From assembly GCA_030867875.1 (NCBI GenBank), contig JAOWCC010000577.1:149722344-149786343 (forward strand): a stretch of 64,000 bases of DNA, written 5' to 3'. The position numbers were made by a program, and so were the translations under genes. The notes under the pieces are model-generated. The model worked only from the letters and a program-made list of their open reading frames with translations, searched no databases and was not told the DNA's origin. This stretch comes from Actinernus sp. WN-2022. Taxonomy: Eukaryota > Cnidaria > Anthozoa > Actiniaria > Actinernidae. This document shows, piece by piece, positions 11,861-23,113 of the stretch. Every line of letters begins with the position of its first letter. The stretch's first letter is position 1.

Positions 11861-13328
11861 GTTAGACGAATCAACAGATTCCTGCCGCTCGGTAAAAAAA
11901 CTGCCTGATTCTCTTACATCATTACGTGAATGTCCCGTGCCGTCTTCAAAACCAGTTACTCCTATTCATCCCACATTTGGTCTATTGACTGAGCACGAGA
12001 TACCCATAACCATGAGCCGTGACGACTTTGCCTGGCTTTTGTCACGTACCCTCAATGCTCAAGTCGAAAATGAGGATGACCGAGCGCATGTTCCAGTGTG
12101 GTCTGGTTATCATTCGTTAGTCAATGAAGCGCTGCCTGTCACACGCGTGGGCGCACCGCCTTTATTGGCACATCCTGCACATGAATGGAGCACTTTGTTG
12201 ACGGTCCTAATGCAAGCTCAAGACATTTCTACGAAAGTAGTTGGCCCTGGGAAGAAGACAGTTATATCTCTTGACATGGGGCTGTATCAACCCGCCAAAA
12301 AGCTCCAGATGGCTCGAAATGACCTAAACCACCTTATACTCCGTCCTGGCGAGTTGCACATTGGTATGGCCATGCTGAGGACAATCGGCGCCTATATTGA
12401 GAGTAGTGGGATCGACATGTGCTGGATTGAGTCAGAACTGTATGGCCCCTCTACTGTCAAGCAGATTCTTGATGGCAATCACGTCAAAAGGGGAGAGAAG
12501 GCGCATATGACAACCTTGCGAGCCTTGTTCACACTGTACCTGGAAGCTTTCCTTAAGAATGCACCGGAGCTGCGCCAGAGTCTTGAACAATTGGCAAGAG
12601 AAGTTAATGATGTACGGATGGCACGAGAGCAAGGATCGAGAGAGCTCATCAACATTTCGTCAACACCATCAGTTCCGGCAGAGTCATCGAGAAGATGTTA
12701 GAGTTCGACGCTGCAAACTACAGCAATCCTTTGTTTGTAGTGATGCGTCACTACATGCGCATGGTGATGGAAATGTTTGCGTTCATCAGATCTGTTCGCA
12801 CCGGTGACTGGGAAATGCATCTTCTCACACTAGAACTGTTTACCAAGTACTTTTTTTCGCATGATAGGATTAACTATGCACGCATGATTCCAGTCTATCT
12901 TGCTGAGATGGCCTCTCTCGAATCATCAGATCCTGAGATATATGAAGAATTCGTTAATGGAAATTGGGTGGTCAACAAGAACGAGGAAGTGCCATTCTGT
13001 GCAGTAGGAGCAGACAACGCCTTGGAACACCTCAATCGCTCCATGAAGGTGTCTGGAGGACTGGTTGGCATCACATTGAATGAAAGTGCTCGAGCAAAGT
13101 TTTTCCTAATTGCACCAGAGTTGGCAAGGCTAGCTGAAGAAGCAAAATGCATGGCAGGTTTGTCTCCAGAAACTCCAGGACACCATCATGCCCTTTCTGC
13201 TGCTATCTTAGCACGCGAAGAGAAAGGCGTCCGTCAGCTGACGGCAACGATTATAAGCTTTACAAATCCTTTCTCAGCCAGCGATGATTCAACTAATACT
13301 GACCTCTACAATCTAGTCACCAACCAAA
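11861..13328 (+). pseudogene. Transposase exon 2, core region (frameshifted)
   Basis: Continues the protein in frame from 11862. The frame is lost between about 12640 and 12660 by a single-base indel: the upstream frame runs to a stop at 12701, and the homologous protein resumes one frame over (from 12662, with MLEFD at 12695). A second shift comes from a doubled CCAA at 13320-13327, after which the reading returns to the first frame at 13329. Conserved-looking blocks are an Asp in SLDMGLYQPAKK (near 12275), LHIGMAMLRTIG (near 12355) and an Asp/Glu/Asn cluster ADNALEHLNRSMK (near 13009). I suggest these belong to an RNase H-like DDE catalytic fold, by analogy with other cut-and-paste transposases. 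The catalytic assignment is inference. Confidence 0.75.
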
Positions 13329-15071
13329 GTGGTCATGTCTGAGAAAATTAAGGGCGATTTGTGTCAACAGGGCCTAATAGGCAGGAAACTGTTCTATTCG
13401 TTTGTAGATGAACGACTCAAATCAGGGAAGGTGAACCTTTGGTCGACTATGAAGAAGCGAAAACTCCAGACTTGGAAAAGTAGTGGCAAGGTTATAAAGG
13501 TGAAAGCAGCAGATAAAGTCCTGGAACTCAAGGAGGACAGGTCTCTTTTCGCGCGTCTCATGATGGTTTGCAAGAGTCGACCAGGAGTAGATGTCAAGGA
13601 AGCCGTCGGACTTCACGAATTCTCAGTAGTCCCAAGGTCTCTGTTTGCTGCTGACGGTACCATGCTACACTGTTCATGCAAGAGTGCCCTCATGCACATT
13701 TTGGAAAAGCTCAAGGGGGAGTCTAGGAGTGGTGTTACTGATACCAATACCGAGAGTGCCGATGCGCAAGTCAAGGTATCCGTAGTGGATGGAATGGCTG
13801 AAGTCCAATCGTTAGACAAGCCAGATTGGATCAAGAGTTGCAAACAGCTGGCAGAACATTTCAGCAATCGCCTCTTTAGCAAGTATGACGACAACCAGTA
13901 AATTCGCTTAATCTTCGACAGATATGATGTCCCATCATCTCTGAAAGCTGCCACACGGACCACAAGACAAGGATCCGAAGACCCGATATATTATCGCATA
14001 ACCGATTCCACACATATCAGCAAAGTGCCACTGAAGAGACTACTCTCTCACACGAAAACCAAGGCAGAGCTCACCGCCTTGCTGGCAAAGAAGGTAAAGG
14101 AACGTGCTGAGGTTATTGGCAGGCAGATTGTTGTGGCATGGGGAACGGAATGCGAAGCGACGCACAAAGATATGGGACATCTCCAAAGTGACCATGAAGA
14201 GGCAGATACGAAGATGATATTACATGCCCTCGATGCTGCTGCTGACGGTGCCACGGAATTGTGCATTCATTCACCAGACACAGATGTCCTTGTACTGGCG
14301 ATCAGACGATATCCAGAGATGTGTGCCAATACCTCATTTGTCACTGGAAGGGGCGCAAATCATCGAGCCATTAAGTTACAGCCAATTGTTGAAGCCCTTG
14401 GTTCTGCCAAAGCAGCCGCGCTCCCCGCATTTCACGCCATCACAGGAGCTGATAATACAGGTAGCTTTTCGGGAAAGGGAAAGGTGGCTTGTTGGAAGGT
14501 GTTTCATGAAGCCGATGAGTCCATCCTAAGCGCCCTTGGTAATCTCGGTCGAGAAGAACAGCCCAATGATGAGATCAAATGCGGGATCGAAAGGTTTGTC
14601 TGCCAACTGTATCAACCGAAGACCGACATAACAACTGTCAAAGAGCTCAGGTGGTTCCTCTTCAGAAAGAAGCAAGCACAGTCTGACAGATTGCTACCAA
14701 CACAGGCTGCACTGCACCAGGCTATAATGCGCGCTCATTTTCAGTTGATGGTTTGGAACAAGGATGCAGTACCAAATCCAGAGCTGCCGTCACCGAGAGA
14801 TTATGGATGGGCAATGGAGAACAAGGAATGGGTACCTGTAATGACAACTCTAGCACCAGCTCCCGAAGCTATCATACAACTTGTTAAGTGCAGGTGCTCA
14901 AAGGAGCGATGCTCGTCCAATCGATGTCAATGCCGCAAAGCAGGGCTTCTTTGCACAGATCTGTGTAGTTGTTCTGACAACGGCGCATGCGAGAACCAGG
15001 AAAACGACGACGACGACGACCTTCATCAAAGTGACGAGGACGAAATTAGTGATGAGTCAGACACTGAGTAA
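13329..15071 (+). pseudogene. Transposase exon 2, XPG/PIN-like nuclease and CXC-like C-terminus
   Basis: The frame runs from 13329 to the TAA at 13899-13901 and continues in the same frame to TAA at 15069-15071, so the first stop is a single nonsense codon and not a gene end. The downstream part has the acidic signature of XPG/FEN/PIN-like nucleases: an Asp in HEEADTKM, two Asp in HSPDTDVLVLA and one in GADNTGSFSGKGK. These would bind divalent metal at the nuclease site (family knowledge, matched by eye). After this comes a compact cluster of about nine cysteines starting KCRCSKERC (from near 14885), similar to tesmin/TSO1 CXC domains, then an Asp/Glu-rich tail. I infer that the nuclease acts with the DDE core on transposon DNA. 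Confidence 0.8.
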
Positions 15072-15472
15072 AAATGCGTAGAACTGTAAATGGTGATGAG
15101 TACTGTATATAGGTAATCTTCGGAAAACATTGTACGTCTTCTGTATTATGTATTTCTCAAAAGATACTGACAGGGATAAACCCGCCACAGTAAGCTAACA
15201 GTGGCTGGTATCCGCTCCCATGTGTCAGTGAACCCCAGTAAGGGGTGTGTCCAAGTTCATGGATTTCTTTCAGGAGTTCTAAAGAAGGCCATACATTTCT
15301 ACAGGGGTCCTCTTCAAGAGACAGATTTCCTCGATAGGGGTGTGTGGATATTGCAATAATAACTTACCACTTTACAACACATTCTTTGCAATAATAACCC
15401 CAACTTGCAGTAATCACGGGTTTGTTCAAGCTTATTCGTAAAATTTACGTAACCTGGTCTTCTTTTTTTACA
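15072..15472. other. Transposon 3' untranslated/internal region
   Basis: Between the transposase stop and the right TIR. No coding signal and no canonical AATAAA polyadenylation signal were noticed. Confidence 0.5.
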
Positions 15473-15800
15473 GCCTCGTTTCCATGCTTACGAGGTCACG
15501 TGACCATTATTTTAATTAAGAACCGCTAAATACAATTAAGAACATCGATCATTATAATATAGCCACGTTTGGTGAGCAACGGTGCATTTTTATGAAAGTT
15601 ATAAGGAGTTTTATATTCCAGCCTCGTTTCCATGCTGGCCTCCATACGTCACAATTTCGAACCCCCATAAATCCGGTCTTAGCAAGTTACAAAGTTGCCA
15701 CCAAAACTTTTCATGTCTACTAGGCCCCAATGAACACTTCCAGACTGGTGGCTTGCTTTCAGCACAAAGTTGCCATGGGAGCACACTTGCTCCCAGACTA
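15473..15800 (-). repeat. Right terminal inverted repeat of the Academ-like transposon
   Basis: Reverse complement of 8751-9088, ending at TCCCAGACTA. GCCTCGTTTCCATGC occurs at 15473 and again near 15622. The host sequence resumes with TTATATGATG. Confidence 0.92.
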
Positions 15801-18800
15801 TTATATGATGATATGATCCTCAGATCGCAATAACTTTGAACATTTTCCATATGATCACTGACGACTTCAGTGACGACTTTGCTAGCTGTCATTATATGAT
15901 TGGATGTTTTCCTTGACCAAAACGGTGGATCTTAAATTGGAGTCCGATTGACACTCCTCAGGCTGCCAATGATCGGGTGGAGGTGCAGTCGCTAATATCT
16001 GTTTATGTTTCACTGGCTAGTTATTCGTACACTATTGCATGGATAGCTACGAGAAAGATTAGTCCTTTGGATACCTATAAAAAGAGAGGACCTAATACAG
16101 TTTAGTTTAATAAATAATCAGTCTAGGGAGAAAAGGAAGAGGAAATCTGTTTAGAACAGTAGAGGAACTGCAACAAAGAGCATCTGAAATAAAACTAGGA
16201 AGGAGATCAACATCGGGAAAACCTGTTAGCAGACCAAAGACGTTGACAAAAATAGACTTGGTTGGGAAATAGAAAAAAGCCAGAATCAAAAACAAATTCT
16301 AGAAGAAAACAGATCAAAAACTAACCTAAAAGTCACAACATTATATAGGTGTTCATAAAAGTAAACAATATTACGGAATGTTGAAAGATCGCGAACAACA
16401 AGAGATGAGAAGAACAAGAGATGTAAATAGATTATGGTATGGAATACCCCAAAAGGCGCCTTTTGTATCAGAAAATGAAAGGAATAGAAGAAGCATAAAT
16501 GCAAGCGAATAGAAGAAGCAGGGAATTCAAGGATTGATACTAACGATCTTGGCAGAGATTGGCTATGAATAACACTACACCACTGGTCGCGAACGAGGAC
16601 GTGTGTTAGCTCAACACTTCTTTTATTACAATGGGTGAACTCTTAAAACAAATATATTTGTACTTACTGAACTCAGAAACTAGCTGTCACGCGTGCCCTC
16701 AGTTGTTAGCTAAAAGGTCAGCGGCAATAGAATTTGATATATTTTAGGAAGTAATTGTCCCATGGCTTGCCCCGTGGGAATCGTTGGACTAGGAAAAATA
16801 TCAAACCATGCGACAAACTACCACTGCCTTGTATAACTAATACCGAACACGAGAAACTACAATGAAAGAGATACTTAAATAAATAAATAAATAAATAAAT
16901 ATAAAAAAACAGTATAAACTGAATCTGAGCTGAAGTCAATAACGCAGAGTTAATGCTGTCAAAAAGTCCTTTACGATCTTTGTTAAAAGTGACATCAAGT
17001 TCCTTTCAGTTCTCCAATTCGTTGTGAGTTCGACTCTACTAGATAGGCTATCCAAGCGTATGATCAGGTACGTCCTCAAGAATAGATCATGACTTAAAAT
17101 TAATATGAAAAGAAAAACGGTACGTATTACAAGCTTTTGATTGGGTTATGATATAACGTCACCGGTCAAGAGGTAGGCAGTCCAGCCGCAAAAGTAAATG
17201 GCGCGTAGAAATTTCCCCAGTCTCATTTCTGAACTAATTCTGGATATACATCCCGGATATACATACGAAAGAAAAGCCCTTTGAGTGGTAGCGATCCTTT
17301 TTGCTGATGAGCCAATGAGAACCTTTATATTAATTTCATTAAATATTAAGAGCAAGAAAAATAACCGACGCGTGTTGCCGCAAGGTATTTTTTTGTCCAC
17401 CTCTTAGCCGACTTTTGTCTTGCATGAGCAAAGACTATTCGCATTGCCGTGCTGTAAAACCAGCAGGTTTATAAATAAACATATATAATAAATAAACATT
17501 TATAAATGCAAGAGTGCGTCATTACAGCCATTATAGGATGTGTCATAATTTTATTATTCTAGAGTTATATGATTAGCATACAATTATAAGCCTTGTATTA
17601 GTTAACAATTATTATATTTTCTATTAGTTAATATTTTTACATTTTATGTAAACCTTAGCAGTTCAGTGTATATACTGTTATTAAGGTCTGAATAAACTAT
17701 CTATCTCTATCTTTAGTAAGTATAATTTGAAAGATTGACTTTTGTTTACCTATTTCCAGCTGATCACTGCATTTGTTCCAGTTCTTGAAGTTCACGTCTT
17801 CTTAGTTTTGTAATTTCAATTTATTTCAACTGTATTATATGTCTCCATGAATTTTTTTTGTAACACTTTAATTGTCTTTTTTTCCTATTTCTTTTTTACT
17901 CGTGGTAGGTGTTCGTAAGTTATTCAGTGATTGTCCCACTCGATATCATCTACTGGCACGAGCGCTTTCCCTTTTTCCGTTTTAGCATGAGTGATATAAC
18001 ATTATCAAATTTGAAAGTCGAGTAATTACCGGTTTAAAAGACATTTCAGTTAACAGCAAATGATCAGACCTGGCTATACAAAACACTGAAATGGTAAGCA
18101 CAAGATCATTTTAATATACACTTAGAAAAAACTCAGAGTTGTGATTAACCATGCTGTAATCAGCAATTAGTTCTGTAAAATGACAATTTTAATAAAGGCT
18201 TTTCTCCGGCACCTGGTTATGAGTGGTAAACTTCTAGTTTAATTATAGATTCTGGTTTCAAATACTTTATTGCATCATGAAGGCGGAGAATATCAGAGAT
18301 TTGATGCACCTTTGACAGAACATGAATCTGTGGTTTGATTACATTGGTGTGGGAGGTTAAAAGTAAACTTCGAAGTGAAATGTTAACAATTCATTCGGCA
18401 AAAAGGATTAGCATCTTAGAAATAAGCGAACACGACTACGCTGTAAGAAAATTCGAGGAGGGTCGACTTTTCGAGTGCTCGATCGACTGCTCTGACAAGG
18501 TAACTTAGTTCTATGTTATTTATTTGCTGTGTTGTTAGAGTGGCTTTTGTAGCGCTATTTACATTTGAATATGGAAACAAATGAATATATATATATATAT
18601 AGGTGTGCGTATTCGTGCATTTATGTACAATTAATCAAACCTATATTTTTGTAGAGACTAACTGAATCTAGAAAAAGTTGTGAGAATAGAGGCTCCTGAT
18701 CTGTTCAGGTTAAAAATAGTAATTGTGAATTTTCAAATCGTATAGCTTTGTGAAACGTAGCCACAATGTAATTGCGCAAGAACGCGCCAAGCCGCCAAGA

Positions 18801-19102
18801 CAATTTCATATTTATTGTTTAACGGAATTTTTTTTATAAAAGAACACATAAACAAGTAGCGAGTTTTGAGGCACTCAGAGTCTCAGAGTTTGCAACGTGA
18901 AAAATACACAACATCTGTCTGGATGGATGTAAGTTTACCAACATTTTGACTACTTCCTGATTATCTGAAAGCCAGCAATCTTGTAGCTTGGCAATCTTGG
19001 CGCGTCAGGATGGAAGACCAACATTAGACAGTAACAGGAAAAAATACGAACGTACTTAATTTAGGTTGTCGTGGAACCGACGTTTGAAATAACTGAGGCG
19101 GC

Positions 19103-19246
19103 CATGGGCGTAGCTGCCTTTAAGCCAGTAAGCCCGGGCTTACAAACTTTCTGGACATGTCTATTATCCGAACATTTTCCCTGTTGAACTAGTTGAACGA
19201 AGTTTGGAACGGGCTTACAAACCAAAAATGGCTAGCTACGCCCCTG
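19103..19246. mobile_element. Duplicate of the 144-bp CAKGGGCGTAGC MITE
   Basis: Copy of 5120-5263 inside duplication unit B, with the same termini and the same GCGGC flanks. It arose with the duplication and is not an independent insertion. Confidence 0.65.
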
Positions 19247-20945
19247 GCGGCGGTATTCAGTATATCTTGTACCAAACCATCATCAGTAACGATGGACTGA
19301 ATATTAATTGTTAGACAGATGTTGTGTTTATCTCTTCCCTTCCTAGACCTAGAGAAGGAACTCCTTGGATAACGAAGGACACTAGGGTTATTGAAAATCG
19401 CAAGTTTCAGTAGATGATGAAATATTCGATTAAGTACAATTAGTCAGTTTTGTTTCGCTATCAACATTACCACTACCCAGCTTTATAGACACGTACGTTC
19501 GCCATTTTTTGTTAACGTTCTGTTTGGGTGTCGCATCTTTTTGATGTGTAAATCTTCTAGCAGCTTTGACCGGCAGTTCATCTTGTTGTCGATTTTAAAG
19601 GTAGAAAGCGCCTTCTGCTATCTAGAGACAACATTGCGATTAGCTGCATGATAAAATAATTCGCATCGCTTGGTTTTGGATATCAGTCGCTCTATAGTCG
19701 CTGGGCGTATTTCTTGCTGCATTCTGCTCATACAATGCACCCTGTCAAATATGGGGAGGACCGTCTGTTTAAAGATATTTAACAAAATTTTGGAACTTAG
19801 GATAGAGCCGGGATATTCTGTTTAGAAGTTATAATTTGGGATAGATTCTGGAGGCCGTCAACTTAATGTGCTTGTTCAGTTGAGAAAGTCATCGATGTAC
19901 AGACCAATATATTTGAAATGTTGAGACTGTTTTAACGTTTTGTCCGGCTTTGTTTTGTTGCATATGTTGATCCGATAACCATTGCGACTTCATTTCAGAC
20001 TTCTTTAATCATTATTTACCAGGCGATATATACATGATAGAGCTAATATGACGGGTATAGGTATTTTACTGTAATTGAATCAGGGCTAGTTCATACTTTC
20101 TTGGGAAAAGTTGAAAATTTTAAGAGGAAGGCTAATTTAAGAAAAAGGCTAATTTAAGAAAAATGTGAAACTTGATACCCCGAAGTTTCACCAGTTTAAT
20201 TCTGACCTTTGTGCGCTCTACTTTCCTCCCGAAGCCTTATATCACTTTTTCTTGAAACTCAGATCAAAGGTCACAGGTTCCGTCGCCATGGCAACCATCT
20301 TTTCCAGAACGTTAAAATGTGGAGTCTATATACATCAGATGTAGTGAACTCAATGTTACTGGGTACAACCAAACGCAAGTAGACCACTCATCTACTTCTA
20401 AGGGGTCTGGTCGTTCTTGACCAACCTGAGACTAAGAAATAGCTTTTTCTTTGCCTGAAAAGTTTTAATAGCTTTAATAGATTAAAGCAAGAGACCATGC
20501 ATAAGTACTATCGTGATGCTCTCTAGATTTTAGTTTAACAGTTTGAAAGATCACCAGTAGTACTGCAGTAATCGTACGTATTTAGTAGCCACGACGAAAG
20601 AATTATAATATACAGGCAGTTTGCTTTGCTTAATTTGTGTTTATTTGACGATTTTTTTTTGTGTTCTGGAGAAGTTACAACTTAAAAATAAAACTAACAC
20701 TTTTATAGCAACACTTTTATACTGAAAAATAGCACAAATATTATTTCGCTATCATCATTTTGCTATTTATTTATCGGATTTGTGTGAGAAAAATTCAGAT
20801 ATTACTGATTCCAGCTAGTCCACATGTCAATTAGCATTTGATATATATTTTACAGCTTTTCTTGTTTCCTTTTGCTCTGATATTTTTTGTCAGAGCACAA
20901 AACTCGTGCTTTTTCTGTATTTTTAAATAAATAAAAAGAAAATTT

Positions 20946-21112
20946 AATAGGCAATATTCGTATTCTCACGGACGAGCTGGAACGAGCACTCAATGGAGGC
21001 TCATGCGGGGGAATCTTTTCTAATGCTAAATAGTTTTTAGCGAATTCCCCCGCACGAGCCTCCATTGAGTGCTCGTTCCAGCTCGTCCGTGAGAATACGA
21101 ATATTGCCTATT
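20946..21112. mobile_element. Long-hairpin MITE, unit B copy
   Basis: Same palindrome as 6963-7129, carried along in duplication unit B. Both arms and the loop are preserved. Confidence 0.75.
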
Positions 21113-22060
21113 GAGCAAGTTGGTCGCATTTAACGAGTACGCGCTCGTGACGTCATCTATGGTTTGCTGTGCTATCTTTGATTTCCACCAATCAGAGCTC
21201 GGGTAAGTTAGAACTTGTGATAGATATAAATCGAATTTATCATTTCAACCAGAAGTCAACATAAGCTCCCAGCAAAACTACATCAAGTGAAATTTTGTTT
21301 TCTCTTGCTCGACTGAAGTATTCTCGCAAAAATAGGGGGGAAATTATATGTAAGAAATTTTCGAGTTCTGTATTTCCAAGTGAATTAGTCCACTTCATGT
21401 CTTACGCATACAAAATTTAATTAAGACCAATAATTGTTGTTTTTGGCTTCTTTTTATTTATCATTCGTTTTAATTTTTACTGATTTTCTAATCAGTAATG
21501 TTCTTGCAAATGGGTTTCTTTCATTTGCTTTTAGTTTTGGTTGCATACAGTAATAAGGAAACGAAAATTATAGTTCACACTAGGTTTCCGGGGCGAAACC
21601 CCGAGTCAACTGTTACAATCGATAGCCTCCGTGACCAAGAGCTGGAAGTCTAATAATTGTTTTGGCATAAATAACCAAGCAACTGTTCTTTTCATCTTAG
21701 CTGTCGATTTACATAGTCGAAATTCTGAAATTTGTCTGTCCGCACTCGTTCTTCGAAACTGCCCTCTATCGTCGTCAGAACAACCCACCGTCTATTGGGA
21801 AACTCGCCGTCTGATTGGCTAGCCAGCCGCCGTCTATTGGGAAACTCGCCGTCTGATTGGCTAGCCAGGTGTCGTCTATCGGCAGACAAAAAAATCAGAC
21901 GCCCAGGCTAAACCCCGATTTATACGAACAAGCGTGCCCAAAATTATCGGAACGGCATCCCTTATTTTTGTCGTGTAAATGGAAATGTTCCGGGTACGCG
22001 TGCCCGAAAATCTAGAGGTGCCGAGACCCTGTGAAAAGGTAGGCTCGGCCTCGGTTTGGA

Positions 22061-22257
22061 GTGCCGTGCCCAAGTTAGGAGTGCCGTGCCCAAGTTAGGA
22101 GTGCCGTGCCCAAGTTAGGAGTGCCGTGCCCAAGTTAGGAGTGCCGTGCCCAAGTTAGGAGTGCCGTGCCCAAGTTAGGAGTGCCGTGCCCAAGTTAGGA
22201 GTGCCGTGCCCAAGTTAGGAGTGCCGTGCCCAAGTTAGGAGTGTCGTGCTCAAAATG
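22061..22257 (+). repeat. 20-bp minisatellite, nine units plus a degenerate unit (unit B)
   Basis: Nine perfect copies of GTGCCGTGCCCAAGTTAGGA (22061-22240), then a diverged unit starting GTGTCGTGCTCAAAATG. Unit B keeps about 34 bases after the array that are missing from unit A, so the array probably contracted in A. Confidence 0.95.
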
Positions 22258-23113
22258 CTCGTCGTATAAATCGGGCTTTAGGGAGCAGGCCTAGCTAACC
22301 GTAGTGCTGTACATCAGCTTTGCTGTAGTCTTCGGACTTTTCAGTTGATAGAATAGTGGCTTGGTTATACTAAAACAATTAGACTGTCTCAGTCAGCTGC
22401 GCCCCTTGCCCAAACTCGAGGTTTCTATCGGTAGATGGTGGCTTGGTCGCTAATATCTAATAGTTTGTCATTACAGTGAGAGATATAGGTAATGATATTT
22501 GTTTGGAAGCGGTGATTTATAAAAGCGATAATCAGCTGACTGAACAAAAATTACATTAATTATTTGACCAAAGAACACAATTAGGATATTACTAGTAATA
22601 TTTAGTTTTCGATTGCCGAAGTGTCACGAAAAAAGAAGAAGATATAATGATATATTCAACTGGACATCTCAAAAGATCCTGAAATTCTGCCACTCAAAAT
22701 TCGGTGAATAGCTGACAACTGACAGATGAGTCAGTCTTGTTATTTGATCGCAGCTGAAGAACTCGATCTATTCAAACAATGTGACAGCGCTGCATGTATA
22801 GTGCACTTTGATCTTATGCTGTTTATATGATGATCCTCAGATCGCAATAACTTTGAACATTTTCCATATGATCACTGACGACTTCAGTGACGACTTTGCT
22901 AGCTGTCATTATATGATTGGATGTTTTCCTTGACCAAAACGGTGGATCTTAAATTGGAGTCCGATTGACACTCCTCAGGCTGCCAATGATCGGGTGGAGG
23001 TGCAGTCGCTAATATCTGTTTATGTTTCACTGGCTAGTTATTCGTACACTATTGCATGGATAGCTACGAGAAAGATTAGTCCTTTGGATAGCTATAAAAA
23101 GAGAGGACCTAAT

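Larger units (their letters stand above)
8751..15800 (+). mobile_element. 7.05-kb TIR DNA transposon, Academ-like
   Basis: The ends are TAGTCTGGGAGCAA and its reverse complement. TTA flanks both sides (8748-8750 and 15801-15803), and the duplicate unit B shows the same locus with a single TTA and no insert (22822-22828). That is direct evidence of a transposition with a 3-bp target duplication. The terminal inverted repeats are ~338 bp (8751-9088) and ~328 bp (15473-15800) and each carries two copies of a GCATGGAAACGAGGC-type motif. Inside is a single spliced gene on the plus strand. A 3-bp duplication together with an XPG-like nuclease region is what I recall for the Academ superfamily (the lineage called AcademX); I could not confirm this by alignment. 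The gene is broken, so this copy is probably non-autonomous now. Confidence 0.9.
2002..16096 (+). repeat. Tandem duplication unit A (carries the transposon)
   Basis: This 14.1-kb unit matches 16097-23113 in the same orientation along nearly its whole length. It starts after TAAT (1998-2001) and ends with TAAT (16093-16096), where it joins directly to the start of unit B; the outer end of unit B also has TAAT (23110-23113). Differences from B include a 7,053-bp insertion (the transposon plus its TTA duplication), an extra 140-bp GPCR-like stretch at 3807-3946, fewer minisatellite units near 8078, and scattered single-base changes. Apart from the transposon I recognise no intact gene in it. It holds (TA)n near 4603, a 144-bp MITE at 5120-5263 and a hairpin MITE at 6963-7129. 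It may be a real tandem duplication or two haplotypes placed end to end. Confidence 0.9.
16097..23113 (+). repeat. Tandem duplication unit B (empty-site copy)
   Basis: Second copy of the unit, 7,017 bp, lacking the transposon. Its sequence around 22822-22828 is the uninterrupted target of the insertion. It has its own small changes: an ~17-bp local duplication near 16405, an additional AAAT unit near 16880, deletion of the GPCR relic replaced by the six bases TCAGTG (17924-17929), and a longer 20-bp minisatellite (nine perfect units from 22061). It also holds copies of the MITEs at 19103-19246 and 20946-21112. No intact gene was recognised in it. Open frames shared with unit A near 17146 and 20850 only reflect the duplication. 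Confidence 0.9.
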
